The notes under the pieces were generated by a model. It did no database searches. It saw only the letters and a list, made by a program, of their open reading frames with translations, and was not told where the DNA came from. From Bacillota bacterium (lineage in GTDB: Bacteria; Bacillota; Clostridia; Lachnospirales; Lachnospiraceae), in the NCBI GenBank assembly GCA_023414355.1, contig JAEZOB010000062.1:1-64000 (forward strand): a stretch of DNA of 64,000 bases. Direction: 5' to 3'. How positions within the stretch are numbered: the stretch's first letter is position 1; each line of letters starts with the position of its first letter. Shown piece by piece: positions 1 through 7,881 of this stretch. The translations under genes were made by a program, and so were the position numbers.

Positions 1-53
1 TTGCTCCTTGGGATGAAACAATCCAGGAACTTTGCAAGATCAAAATGGAGTAA
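1..53 (+). CDS. C-terminal tail of IS66-type transposase (partial)
   Basis: Only the last 16 codons (3-50) and the TAA stop (51-53) are inside the window. They read APWDETIQELCKIKME. IS66 transposases usually end in a short motif with a Pro-Trp pair followed by an acidic, Leu/Cys-containing tail, and this matches in style. Together with the IS66-like terminal repeat just downstream (ending at 127) this supports a transposase end. The fragment is too short for certainty on its own. Confidence 0.55.
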   Translation, partial: APWDETIQELCKIKME

Positions 54-127
54 AATACTCGCATTCCGGAATTCTAGCAATAGGGTCCGGAATATTTTTT
101 AGGCATACCCCGAAATTATGCGCTTAC
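1..127 (+). mobile_element. Right end of an IS66-family insertion sequence (partial)
   Basis: Read on the minus strand from position 127 the sequence begins GTAAGCGCATAATTTCGGGG, and GTAAGCG is the characteristic terminal inverted repeat start of IS66-family elements. The plus strand upstream holds a transposase-like C-terminus (stop at 51-53), leaving about 74 bp of non-coding end, which is normal for this family. The element continues off the left edge. It lies inside the membrane-protein gene at 128-541. IS66 elements make 8-bp target duplications, so positions 128-135 (ATAATAAC) should recur at the unseen left end. Confidence 0.75.
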
Positions 128-541
128 ATAATAACGATATTTGCTTATTACCGAGGAGAGAAATGATAGTATAGCAAAAACAACAAGAGGAATGAAAATA
201 GGCGGAAATTGAAGGTTTGTCTTATCCTGAACAGCCCTTTTCCCTATGAAGATTAACATAATGAGTGTTAAAAGAATCAAGAAGGATTGTTTATAATAAA
301 GGAATAAATCTGTATACTCTCCACCTTCTGCAAACCAGGGGTACTGATTCAAATCGGTGGTATACTTCTTAATATACATGATCAATGGTAAAACTGCCAC
401 AACGCAGACAACCGGTAATAGGAACCATCTCCTCTGATCTTGTAGCACTGTATTCTTTCGATAATTTCTATCACGTAGATTATTCTTGTATAAATTATTC
501 TTTCTCTGCAGGGTAATCTGATTCTGCTTTTTATCTGGCAT
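116..541 (-). pseudogene. N-terminal fragment of a membrane protein interrupted by an IS element
   Basis: The fragment of 141 codons has a basic cytoplasmic N-terminus (about 1-38) and hydrophobic segments near residues 40-56, 86-101 and 115-132. It then runs into IS sequence: the last three residues (VSA) and the stop are encoded by the IS66 terminal repeat, so native coding ends near position 128. The native protein was presumably longer. The layout resembles the start of large O-antigen-ligase/polymerase-like membrane proteins of Lachnospiraceae, but that identity is an inference. An upstream AT-rich region (542-660) probably held its promoter. Confidence 0.6.
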
Positions 542-614
542 AGTATTCTTTCCTTCGTTTTAAGCGATATTCCCAGAAATATACACCAGATTATAATTAT
601 TTACAATAAAGTAA

Positions 615-652
615 TTTTTTTCTTTGTTTCCCATTTTTTTCTTTGTTTCCCA
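615..652. repeat. Perfect 19-bp tandem duplication
   Basis: Two adjacent identical copies of TTTTTTTCTTTGTTTCCCA occupy 615-633 and 634-652, just upstream of the disrupted membrane-protein gene. On the minus strand these read as purine-rich tracts. They could affect promoter spacing for that gene. No coding potential is seen here. Confidence 0.85.
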
Positions 653-696
653 ATAATTTCAAATACTTTCTTAAGTATTTCTTCCGGTCAAAAGAC

Positions 697-732
697 AAAA
701 GGCCGTGTCACCTACGGCGACATGGCTCTTTT
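697..732 (-). terminator. Rho-independent terminator downstream of ymaF
   Basis: On the minus strand a GC-rich hairpin (GCC(A/G)TGTC arms around CCGTAGG) is followed by CCTTTTGTCTTTT. It lies about 85 bp after the ymaF-like stop. The A-run on the other side (AAAAGAG) would let it also act for transcripts on the plus strand. Confidence 0.7.
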
Positions 733-816
733 ACCCGTTAATCTGATTTTGATCCATCCTCATTGTGTACAACTAGTCTGTACCATCCTTATTTAGACCT
801 TGTCATAGCTCTCAGT

Positions 817-1290
817 CTATCTGCCGTACATCATGCCTCTGTGATGATGCTCCTCATGAGCATCCTTCATATAATCCTGCAAGCAGTCATGCCTGTGCTC
901 TTCCCCAATAGGATTATTGATCAGGGTTGCGGCTTCAAATTCATGTCTGTGTCCGTCATTCACTGTTGTGATCGAATCAATAAAATGCACATGTCTGTTA
1001 CCTACCGGTATTGCACAGCCGGTTTTACCCTTGAATTCATGATAATGATTGTCGAAAAAGTCTGTACAAAAACATACCTCATGAACATGGTCATCTGCCC
1101 CATAAGGAATTGCTTCTCCGGTAACCGTACAAAAACGATGGTTATGCGGATCTTCCTCTTCTTCAGCTATCATAACACTTCCCTGCAGCTCATGTACATG
1201 CTTTTGTTCCTTATGGCATTCTCTTTCCACCGCTCTTGCTTCCGGATAATGATTGTCGCTATAATTATTATTTCTCATTCTATAACTCAA
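817..1290 (-). CDS. YmaF-family histidine-rich protein
   Basis: A soluble protein of about 157 residues built from repeated His-X-His motifs (HVHEL, HNHRF, HVHEV, HYHEF, HVHF, HRHEF, HRHDC, HHH), with phrases such as TGEAIPYG and GCAIPVGNRHVH that are typical of the Bacillus YmaF family. The function of YmaF is not established. The His spacing suggests binding of a transition metal such as Ni, Zn or Cu, which is an inference. There is no signal peptide or membrane segment. The ORF can start at GTG (1299), but AAGGAG is spaced 8 nt before a TTG codon at 1290, so I chose that. The opposite-strand ORF over the same DNA lacks protein-like character. Confidence 0.75.
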   Translation of the reverse strand: MSYRMRNNNYSDNHYPEARAVERECHKEQKHVHELQGSVMIAEEEEDPHNHRFCTVTGEAIPYGADDHVHEVCFCTDFFDNHYHEFKGKTGCAIPVGNRHVHFIDSITTVNDGHRHEFEAATLINNPIGEEHRHDCLQDYMKDAHEEHHHRGMMYGR

Positions 1291-1423
1291 CTTCTTCACT
1301 CCTTAACATATTATGATGCTACAGTAAAACATTTCCTGCAGCGGAATACATCCTACTGTATTCTCTATAAGAATATGTTGAAGGAAACGATTATGTGTCA
1401 GATTAAGTCATGATCGGAAAAAA

Positions 1424-2824
1424 TTAATCAGCTACAATGTTTTTAAGCCATTTCTTCTTCCTGTAACGAAGCAGTCCAAGTGTAATCTTATATATTTCCT
1501 CTGTTGCAATCATGATATATACAATATGGACCGGGAATTTGAATACCAGTCCTCCCAGAAACGCCATCGGTACACCAATCAGCCAGACGCTGCTGACATC
1601 CAGGAACAAGGCTGCCTTTGTGTCACCGCCGCTTCGCAATATTGCTACAATAATCAGGCAGTTTAGCATTCTGATCGGCATATAAAGGGCAAATGCGGTG
1701 AGACAGATACGAATATGCTCGTTCACATCCTCCGGCATACCAAAAAGTCTGATAACCGGTTCCTTTATAATAATGGTAAGAATTGCTCCAAAGAAGGTAA
1801 GCATTAGAAGCATTACAATATAACGCTTGGCATGCTCTTCTGCTTCCTTAAGACGATTAGCCCCCATCTCATTACCCAGAATTACTGCTGCAGCACTACA
1901 GATACCAAAGAAGAAAACCAAAGCGAGATTCTCCACCGTACTGGTGATGGTCGTTACTGCGACCGCTTCATCTCCCATTCGTCCGTATGCCATGGAATAC
2001 ATTGTAATTCCCAATCCCCACATAAATTCATTTGCTATTACCGGAGCCGCAGTGCCAAAGTATTTATTTACAAAGGACCTGTTGAGTAATTTTTCTCCAA
2101 GCTTTTTTACCTTTCCAAGTCTGGTATGAATGAAATCACCAATGCCGTCATCTCCGGTTTTTCTGCTATAAATAATAATGATCAGAGTTCCGCACTCAGC
2201 GATACGTGCAATCAGAGTAGCTAATGCCGCTCCGGCTACACCCAGTGCAGGCATACCAAAATGCCCGAAAATCAGGCCATAATTCAGAAATACATTAATT
2301 CCTATAGCCACAGAGGTAATTACAACAGGAACTCTGACGCAGTTCATACTTCGAAGAATTGCTACATATGACTGGGTTACAGCCGTCAATGGATAACTCA
2401 ATGCTATAATCACAAGATATTTTGCTCCCTGCGCAATAGTATCCGGCTTTTCTGTAAATACTCGCATCACAATATCCGGAAACAAGGTGGCCGGGAGGAC
2501 AAAAAGCAGTGATCCCCCTACTGCGAGCATCAGGGACATCGTAAGGACCCTTTTAATGTTTAGTAATTCTCTTTTTCCATAATACTGAGAAGCAAGTACG
2601 CCCGAACCGCTACAAACTCCAAAGAGTAGTAAAGTAAATACAAAATAAACCTTATTGGCCAGACCGACTCCGGCTATTTCTGTTTGACCGAGGCTGCTGA
2701 TCATGACCGTATCAATCATATTCAAAAGATTGCTTAAAAGATTCTGCAAGGCAATCGGAATGGTGATTGCAAAGGTCTTTCGCAGAAAATCTTTATCATG
2801 AAACATTTTGCTTATAAACTCCAT
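1424..2824 (-). CDS. MATE-family efflux transporter
   Basis: A protein of 466 residues with about 12 predicted membrane helices in two homologous halves, as expected for multidrug and toxin extrusion transporters, which export cationic drugs or metabolites using Na+ or H+ gradients. The N-terminal half has the family-like phrases TIPIALQNLLSNLLNMIDT and VMISSLGQTEIAGVGLANK. The second half starts near residue 250 (AAPVIANEFMWGLG). Length and start agree with the family. It appears monocistronic; the substrate cannot be read from sequence. Confidence 0.9.
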   Translation of the reverse strand: MEFISKMFHDKDFLRKTFAITIPIALQNLLSNLLNMIDTVMISSLGQTEIAGVGLANKVYFVFTLLLFGVCSGSGVLASQYYGKRELLNIKRVLTMSLMLAVGGSLLFVLPATLFPDIVMRVFTEKPDTIAQGAKYLVIIALSYPLTAVTQSYVAILRSMNCVRVPVVITSVAIGINVFLNYGLIFGHFGMPALGVAGAALATLIARIAECGTLIIIIYSRKTGDDGIGDFIHTRLGKVKKLGEKLLNRSFVNKYFGTAAPVIANEFMWGLGITMYSMAYGRMGDEAVAVTTITSTVENLALVFFFGICSAAAVILGNEMGANRLKEAEEHAKRYIVMLLMLTFFGAILTIIIKEPVIRLFGMPEDVNEHIRICLTAFALYMPIRMLNCLIIVAILRSGGDTKAALFLDVSSVWLIGVPMAFLGGLVFKFPVHIVYIMIATEEIYKITLGLLRYRKKKWLKNIVAD

Positions 2825-2878
2825 AAAATCCCCCTAAAATTAAAAACATAAGCAGCTGTTCTCTATGTTGATGAGGCT

Positions 2879-2933
2879 GTTGCATAACATTCCCTGGTAG
2901 CCAAGGTAAGGATAATATATTTTACAACAGCCA
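2879..2933 (-). other. Inverted repeat in the MATE upstream region
   Basis: GGCTGTTG and CAACAGCC arms lie about 40 nt apart in the 5' region of the MATE gene, with no U-run after the hairpin. It could be a leader structure or the footprint of a small repeat. No further support is visible. Confidence 0.35.
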
Positions 2934-2954
2934 CAAGTAATTACTTCAGCTGCT

Positions 2955-3006
2955 TATAAAAAAGCTGTTCCATGAGAAGCACAATGGCTTTAACACGGAA
3001 CAGCTT
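2955..3006 (-). terminator. Terminator downstream of rpsO
   Basis: AAGCTGTTCC (2962-2971) pairs perfectly with GGAACAGCTT (2997-3006). On the minus strand the hairpin is followed by TTTTTTAT. It begins 13 bp past the rpsO stop, so rpsO is a single-gene transcript. Confidence 0.85.
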
Positions 3007-3019
3007 ATAGGTCAGTATA

Positions 3020-3286
3020 CTATTTTCTTAAGCCTAAACGCTCGATCAGATTACGGTATCCTTCGATGTCAGTCTTCTTCAAGTATTCAAGTAAACCTCT
3101 TCTTTGTCCAACCATCTTAAGAAGACCTCTTCTGGAATGATGATCCTTCTTATTGCTCTTCAAATGCTCTGTTAACTCATTGATTCTCTGTGATAAGAGT
3201 GCGATTTGAACTTCCGGAGATCCTGTATCCTCAGGTGTTCTTCCGAAATTTTTGATGATTTCCTGTTTCTTTTCTTTACTAATCAT
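3020..3286 (-). CDS. rpsO: 30S ribosomal protein S15
   Basis: An 88-residue protein, the normal length for bacterial S15. It carries the hallmark features GRTPEDTGSPEVQIALLS near the N-terminus and KKDHHSRRGLLKMVGQRR centrally. S15 binds the three-way junction of 16S rRNA early in small-subunit assembly and in many bacteria represses its own mRNA. In many Firmicutes rpsO follows ribF; here a two-gene ABC exporter is inserted between the ribF operon and rpsO. It has its own promoter (3378-3406) and terminator (2955-3006). The ribosome binding site AAAGGAG precedes the ATG. Confidence 0.97.
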   Translation of the reverse strand: MISKEKKQEIIKNFGRTPEDTGSPEVQIALLSQRINELTEHLKSNKKDHHSRRGLLKMVGQRRGLLEYLKKTDIEGYRNLIERLGLRK

Positions 3287-3314
3287 GTTTTAAATTCTCC
3301 TTTCAGATTAAACG

Positions 3315-3360
3315 CCTGATACTAAGAAGAAGGTCGGAGTGTCCTAGTTCTGAGTATCGG
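3315..3360 (-). promoter_or_regulatory. Candidate S15 autoregulatory leader RNA
   Basis: The short leader of rpsO contains arms GATACT and AGTATC (3318-3323 and 3353-3358) closing a loop that holds GGACACTCCGACC. S15 leaders that imitate the rRNA binding site are known in several bacterial groups, each with a different fold. The position just before rpsO and the compact structure fit, but the specific S15 contacts cannot be confirmed by eye. Confidence 0.45.
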
Positions 3361-3377
3361 CTGATTACCACTTAGGT

Positions 3378-3406
3378 ATAGTAACACATTCTTCATCTGT
3401 TGTAAA
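3378..3406 (-). promoter_or_regulatory. Promoter of rpsO
   Basis: Minus-strand TTTACA (3401-3406) and TACTAT (3378-3383) are separated by exactly 17 nt, a good housekeeping sigma-type promoter about 90 nt before the rpsO start. Confidence 0.7.
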
Positions 3407-3410
3407 CATC

Positions 3411-3457
3411 TTTTTATGATACAGGAAAGTTCTTCCTATCTTCCTGTATCATAAAAA
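3411..3457 (-). terminator. Terminator after the ABC exporter operon
   Basis: A perfect 17-bp inverted repeat (TTTTTATGATACAGGAA and its complement) lies 11 bp beyond the permease stop. The A/T tails on both sides would allow bidirectional termination. Confidence 0.9.
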
Positions 3458-3467
3458 GCTTTTCTAT

Positions 3468-5069
3468 CTACATTTTACCCGTAAACTCCGACTTATCGAT
3501 CAGGTTACCACACGCCAAAAAGATTACCAGAGTAGCCAGAATACAGAATATTGAAAATGGCAGGGTACATAAAAAATCCAATGCTGTCGGAAGCAGGATA
3601 GCCGAGATCACAGTAAGAGCGATTGCCGGCCCTATCACAACAGCCAACAAGATAACACTCAGAATCCCTTGCACAAGTCTGTTCGGTTGGCCTCCCAAAA
3701 CCCTCTGATACAGTACCGTCAGAGCAACAAAAACTGCTCCCGAAGAGGTATAAGCAACAGCCGCAAATAGATTATGCCCGGATACGCTGCCACTTGCAAT
3801 CGTGAATGCGGTGAATAAGAGAATGCCATCTACTGCCTGTTTGATAAACGAGGTTAAGGAAGCAGCAAAAATCTTCTTGATAGATTTTTCCGGAATCAGG
3901 AAGATAAACGGCTTTAGCAGCTCTCCCTTCAAACGTCCCATCATAGAGAAGATAAACTGCAGATAAACTGCTATTCCAAGAATGGCATATATCGCTTCAG
4001 AAGGAGCTGAGTTTTTCTTACAGAAATAGCCTGCAACTGCTCCACCAGCTATTAATAAAATTGATAAGGTATCAACAAAAATGAACCTGCTTCTGCGTCT
4101 CATCTCCAGCATATGTTTGTACAGGAAGGTATAGGCTCCGCTTCCCTTATTGATTCCTACTTCATTGTCCTTCACCTTAACCTTCTTCTTACTTCTCTGA
4201 ATCGTACGCCCTTCCTTGGCATCCTTCAAAGTCTGATAAGTGGTTTCGGTTGATACCAGAACATCCTCATAATAATCTGCCTTTCCCATTGTCAGGAGCA
4301 AGATAATCAGACCGCCTATCCCGAGGAATAGCACAAGACCGATCAAAGCATTTGCAATAGAGCCATGAATCACACCGGTAAAGAGCATCAGCGACCAACC
4401 GGCAACCGGAATAAATCCAAACCATTTTGCATCGATTACCTTCAATAATGCGTCAAAAATTCCGATTTGCTCCTGTCTCTGCAGGGATAAGGTAGCAATA
4501 ATAATGACTGCAAATAACGCATATAAGATCCCCCAGACAAATTTCTTCCTGGAGGGGTTGCCATTGGAAAAGATATAGATCCCGATGGATAAAAGCTGAC
4601 AGAATAGAACCATCAAAGCAAATACCACAAATAATGTGAGTATTTCTATCACTCCGTAGTTAAAATTCGTTTTCAGATTACCTACTTGATACAGAATAAA
4701 AATTGAACCCAGCAAGGATTTTCCAAAAGTGCTGATCAAGCCATACATCAGGATCTTTTTGGAAGAGATAGGAGCTACAAATAGTAGACCGACATCGGGC
4801 ATCGTAAACAGACTGGAGCCCGTAGAAACACCCGAGTTTACAAATAAGTAAAGATACAGTAATCCCAATCCTGCAAAAATAGCATATAATACTCTTTCAT
4901 CCGCAAAACCAGCCTGAGCTTTATCCGTATCTACAACCAGCATCATCACAATTGAAAAAATAACAAACGCAGTAATAATCAGATATAAGATCAACATACC
5001 CGGTTTCTTTTTCAACGATAATAACTGGTTTTTCAGACGTGTCCGCAATAAATAGGTTAACGCTTTCAT
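3468..5069 (-). CDS. ABC exporter, membrane subunit
   Basis: A 533-residue polytopic protein with roughly a dozen hydrophobic segments and a central basic cytoplasmic loop near residues 275-305 (many Lys/Arg). This matches the style of large 'putative ABC exporter' permeases found in Clostridia beside a small ATPase. It overlaps the upstream ATPase gene by four bases, showing translational coupling. It most likely forms the transmembrane part of the exporter with that ATPase. The exported substrate is unknown; antibiotic or peptide resistance and envelope roles are common for the class. Confidence 0.8.
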   Translation of the reverse strand: MKALTYLLRTRLKNQLLSLKKKPGMLILYLIITAFVIFSIVMMLVVDTDKAQAGFADERVLYAIFAGLGLLYLYLFVNSGVSTGSSLFTMPDVGLLFVAPISSKKILMYGLISTFGKSLLGSIFILYQVGNLKTNFNYGVIEILTLFVVFALMVLFCQLLSIGIYIFSNGNPSRKKFVWGILYALFAVIIIATLSLQRQEQIGIFDALLKVIDAKWFGFIPVAGWSLMLFTGVIHGSIANALIGLVLFLGIGGLIILLLTMGKADYYEDVLVSTETTYQTLKDAKEGRTIQRSKKKVKVKDNEVGINKGSGAYTFLYKHMLEMRRRSRFIFVDTLSILLIAGGAVAGYFCKKNSAPSEAIYAILGIAVYLQFIFSMMGRLKGELLKPFIFLIPEKSIKKIFAASLTSFIKQAVDGILLFTAFTIASGSVSGHNLFAAVAYTSSGAVFVALTVLYQRVLGGQPNRLVQGILSVILLAVVIGPAIALTVISAILLPTALDFLCTLPFSIFCILATLVIFLACGNLIDKSEFTGKM

Positions 5070-5803
5070 GCTAAGCTTCCCCCCTCAGGTTCATTGGCAG
5101 AACTCTTTTCTCCCTCTGTAATTTCGAAGAAGAGCGCCTCAAGATCCTCACCGGAGCCCTCGATATCTTTTCTGGTTCTTCTGGCAACGATCTTACCGTT
5201 CATCATGATATTCGTACTATCCCAGAACTCAGAAACACTGTCCAGCATATGAGTACTGATTAATATAGCCGCACCTTCATCCCGCAATTCCACAAAAAGT
5301 GTTTTCAGCTCCTTGATGGCATGGGGATCCAGACCAACTAGCGGTTCATCAAAAAGAATCACCTTAGGCTGAGGAAGTAATCCGCAGCATATACTTACCT
5401 TCTGCTGCATACCCTTGGATAATTCATTTCCCAGCTTTTTCTTCTTATCATCAAGCTCAAACCGGGAAAGCAGCATTTCAGCTCGCTCCTTCCAGTTCTG
5501 CATTGAGTATGCCCTTGCGATGAACTCCATATGCTCCCAGACGGTAAGCATATCATATAACGCCGGAATTTCAGGAATATATCCCAAATCCCTCTTAGCT
5601 GCCAGCGATTTATTCTCATTTCCGTTAATCAGTATTTCTCCCTGAAATTTTAACAGTCCGGCTATGCTCTTGATAATAGTGGATTTACCGGCACCGTTTG
5701 GTCCGACAAGAATTGAAATTTCCTGTGAATTGATGTCAAAGCTGACATCCTCATTGGCAACTAATTTGCCGTATTTTTTTGTTACATTTCTGACAGATAA
5801 CAT
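5066..5803 (-). CDS. ABC exporter, ATP-binding subunit
   Basis: A 245-residue ATPase with Walker A GPNGAGKST near residues 34-42, signature motif LSKGMQQK near 128-135, and Walker B VILFDEP followed by a conserved His switch (STHMLDSVSEF). The arrangement is that of the CcmA/drug-exporter class of ABC ATPases. It is the first gene of the pair; the ribosome binding site GGGGG lies 6 nt before the ATG. A possible promoter is TTTCCA, 17 nt, TATACT about 45 nt upstream. Confidence 0.9.
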   Translation of the reverse strand: MLSVRNVTKKYGKLVANEDVSFDINSQEISILVGPNGAGKSTIIKSIAGLLKFQGEILINGNENKSLAAKRDLGYIPEIPALYDMLTVWEHMEFIARAYSMQNWKERAEMLLSRFELDDKKKKLGNELSKGMQQKVSICCGLLPQPKVILFDEPLVGLDPHAIKELKTLFVELRDEGAAILISTHMLDSVSEFWDSTNIMMNGKIVARRTRKDIEGSGEDLEALFFEITEGEKSSANEPEGGSLA

Positions 5804-5937
5804 ATTCTACCCCCGTATTGTTAAATTCCTAACTAATGCCTAGTATACAATAGTTTCCCAGGATTGGAAATACTATTAATGGCATTTTAATAATATTATA
5901 ATATAATTTGACAGGAATCCATCAGTACGGCAGGACT

Positions 5938-5999
5938 TTCAGATAAAAGAAATGAACCTCTTTTGCATCCATCGGTCTGCAAAATGGTTCATATCTGAA
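5938..5999 (-). terminator. Terminator of the rimP-ribF operon
   Basis: A long imperfect hairpin (ATATGAACC..TTTTGCA pairing with TGCAAAA..GGTTCAT, flanked by TTCAGATA/ATCTGAA) starts directly after the ribF stop. It is followed on the minus strand by a T-rich run (TTTCTTTTATCT) within its outer arm. Confidence 0.75.
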
Positions 6000-6000
6000 A

Positions 6001-6957
6001 TTATGGATGCTGCTTAAAATATTGCCTGGTCACGACGATATCTTCTCTCATCCGTATCACCAGCTCCTCCAAAGAGCCGAATTTCAGCTCCGGACGGATA
6101 TAATAATAAAACTCTACTTCTATCATCTTGCCGTATAAGTCATCTTCAAAATCAAAGATATAGGTTTCAACCCCGATGTACTCCTCTTCTCCGACCGTCG
6201 GTTTATAGCCGATATTAGTCACTCCGGGATAATGCCTTCCGTTGATCAGAATCATAGTGGCATATACCCCACAGGGAGGTAAAAGCTTAGAATTGGGCGG
6301 AATCTGATTAATGGTTGGCATCCCTATTGTTCTACCCAGTCGCCTGCCATGAACCACTTCTCCACGTATCATAAAAGGTCTTCCAAGCATAGCATTTGCT
6401 GCTTCCATATCTCCGTCTTTTAAAGCCTTACGGATACCAGAGCTTGAGATCACCTCATTCTTCCATTTCTTCTTTTCACAGGCGATTACCTTGAAGCCGT
6501 AAAGTTCTTCACATTTCTTCAGAAGTGCCACATCACCCTTCTTCTGATTTCCAAAATGAAAATCCTCTCCGACGACAATCACCTTGGCATCCAGCTTCCC
6601 AACCAGAATCTTCTCAATAAATTCCTCCGGCTCCAGACTTCTGGTCTCCTCTGTAAAAGGATAGGAAATCAGAACATCCATACCGGTATGAGAAAGCTTT
6701 GCCAGCTTCTCTTCCTCGGTATAGATCAGTTCAAATTCCTTATCGGAAAACAGATTGCCGGGATGCATCAGAAAACTGAACATAACTGCAGTTAAACCTT
6801 GTTTTTTATATGAAATAACCAAATCAATCAACTGCTGATGTCCCAGATGCATTCCATCAAATTTACCCAGGGTAACCGCACAGTTCTTATATTCAAAATC
6901 TGTTCTTCCTGCTATATATTCCATCGTTTCCTCCAGAGTTCTTACTGCTGTAATCAC
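6001..6957 (-). CDS. ribF: Bifunctional riboflavin kinase / FAD synthetase
   Basis: A 318-residue enzyme making FMN and FAD from riboflavin. The N-terminal nucleotidyltransferase domain (about 20-180) shows VTLGKFDGMHLGH, the HxGH-type motif. It ends in the SSSGIRKAL signature. The C-terminal flavokinase domain (about 185-315) has GRRLGRTIGMPTIN (the usual PTAN box reads PTIN here) and GVYATMI. Length is typical. It overlaps truB by four bases and ends the translation operon, the usual place in Firmicutes. Confidence 0.96.
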   Translation of the reverse strand: MITAVRTLEETMEYIAGRTDFEYKNCAVTLGKFDGMHLGHQQLIDLVISYKKQGLTAVMFSFLMHPGNLFSDKEFELIYTEEEKLAKLSHTGMDVLISYPFTEETRSLEPEEFIEKILVGKLDAKVIVVGEDFHFGNQKKGDVALLKKCEELYGFKVIACEKKKWKNEVISSSGIRKALKDGDMEAANAMLGRPFMIRGEVVHGRRLGRTIGMPTINQIPPNSKLLPPCGVYATMILINGRHYPGVTNIGYKPTVGEEEYIGVETYIFDFEDDLYGKMIEVEFYYYIRPELKFGSLEELVIRMREDIVVTRQYFKQHP

Positions 6958-7856
6958 AAGAACATTTTAACCGGTGTGTAAGCTCCTTTTTCGGGAGAAA
7001 ATTCATATATCCCAATAAATTTATCCACTGAATCATATACCCTTACCTGCTCTCCAGGGAGGACTGTAGGTTCTTCCTGCGCCTGACTCGGCTGAAAGAG
7101 ATTTCCGTTATGAACCAGCCTGTCAAATTCCTGATTTATAGTAATCTTAGAATATCCTTCAAAGATCCTTTCAATCGTAACAATATGCTCGGATAGCTTA
7201 TCCTCCCGAACCAGCGCTTCGATTTCTGACAAACGCAGGGCTTCTTGAACAGAAAAGCCTCCCACTGCTGTACGGAGCAATTGTACCATGACTGCACCGC
7301 AGCCAAGTGTTTCTCCGATATCATGGAGCAAGGTCCTGATGTAGGTACCTTTACCGCATTGAACGGTAACCTTAAATTCCTGCTTCACTTCATCAAATTC
7401 TTCGAGTCTGATATCGTGGATTACAACTTTCCGACGCTCCCGTTCAATCTCCAGTCCCTGTCTCGCGAGTTCATAGAGCTTCTTCCCATCCACCTTGATT
7501 GCAGAGTACATTGGAGGGAGCTGCATATATTCTCCTATGTAAGCTTTTACAGCTTTCTGAAGCTGCGTAGGGGTAATCTCGGCTTTTGACGTACGAAGTA
7601 TTTTACCGGAGATATCCTGTGTATCAGTAATGATTCCCAATCTGCATACTGCCTCGTAGGTCTTGTCCCTATCGGTAATCATATCTACTAACCTGGTGCC
7701 CTTACCGATACAGACCGGAAGAACACCCTCCGCATCAGGATCCAGAGTCCCTGTATGTCCAATTTTTTTCATTTTTAAGATACCTCTCATTTTTGCCACA
7801 ACATCATGAGAGGTATATCCCTTTTCTTTATAAACATTGATGATTCCGTCAGTCAA
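6954..7856 (-). CDS. truB: tRNA pseudouridine-55 synthase
   Basis: TruB isomerises U55 in the T-loop of tRNAs. The catalytic region KIGHTGTLDPDAEGVLPV carries the conserved Asp, and KVDGKKLYELAR and YIRTLLHDIGE are family motifs. A C-terminal PUA-like tail follows. The ORF is open from an ATG at 7901, but that would overlap the stop of the upstream gene; a TTG at 7856 with GGGAG 8 nt upstream gives a protein starting at the conserved TDGIINVYK. I therefore choose TTG (300 residues). Confidence 0.95.
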   Translation of the reverse strand: MTDGIINVYKEKGYTSHDVVAKMRGILKMKKIGHTGTLDPDAEGVLPVCIGKGTRLVDMITDRDKTYEAVCRLGIITDTQDISGKILRTSKAEITPTQLQKAVKAYIGEYMQLPPMYSAIKVDGKKLYELARQGLEIERERRKVVIHDIRLEEFDEVKQEFKVTVQCGKGTYIRTLLHDIGETLGCGAVMVQLLRTAVGGFSVQEALRLSEIEALVREDKLSEHIVTIERIFEGYSKITINQEFDRLVHNGNLFQPSQAQEEPTVLPGEQVRVYDSVDKFIGIYEFSPEKGAYTPVKMFL

Positions 7857-7881
7857 TGACAACACTCCCTGTAATAAACTC

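Noticed and set aside
763..1413. A 216-codon plus-strand ORF opposite ymaF
   Set aside because: Its sequence is Met/His/Ser-rich without a domain pattern and is explained as the complement of the His-rich ymaF gene, which has family motifs, an RBS and a terminator.
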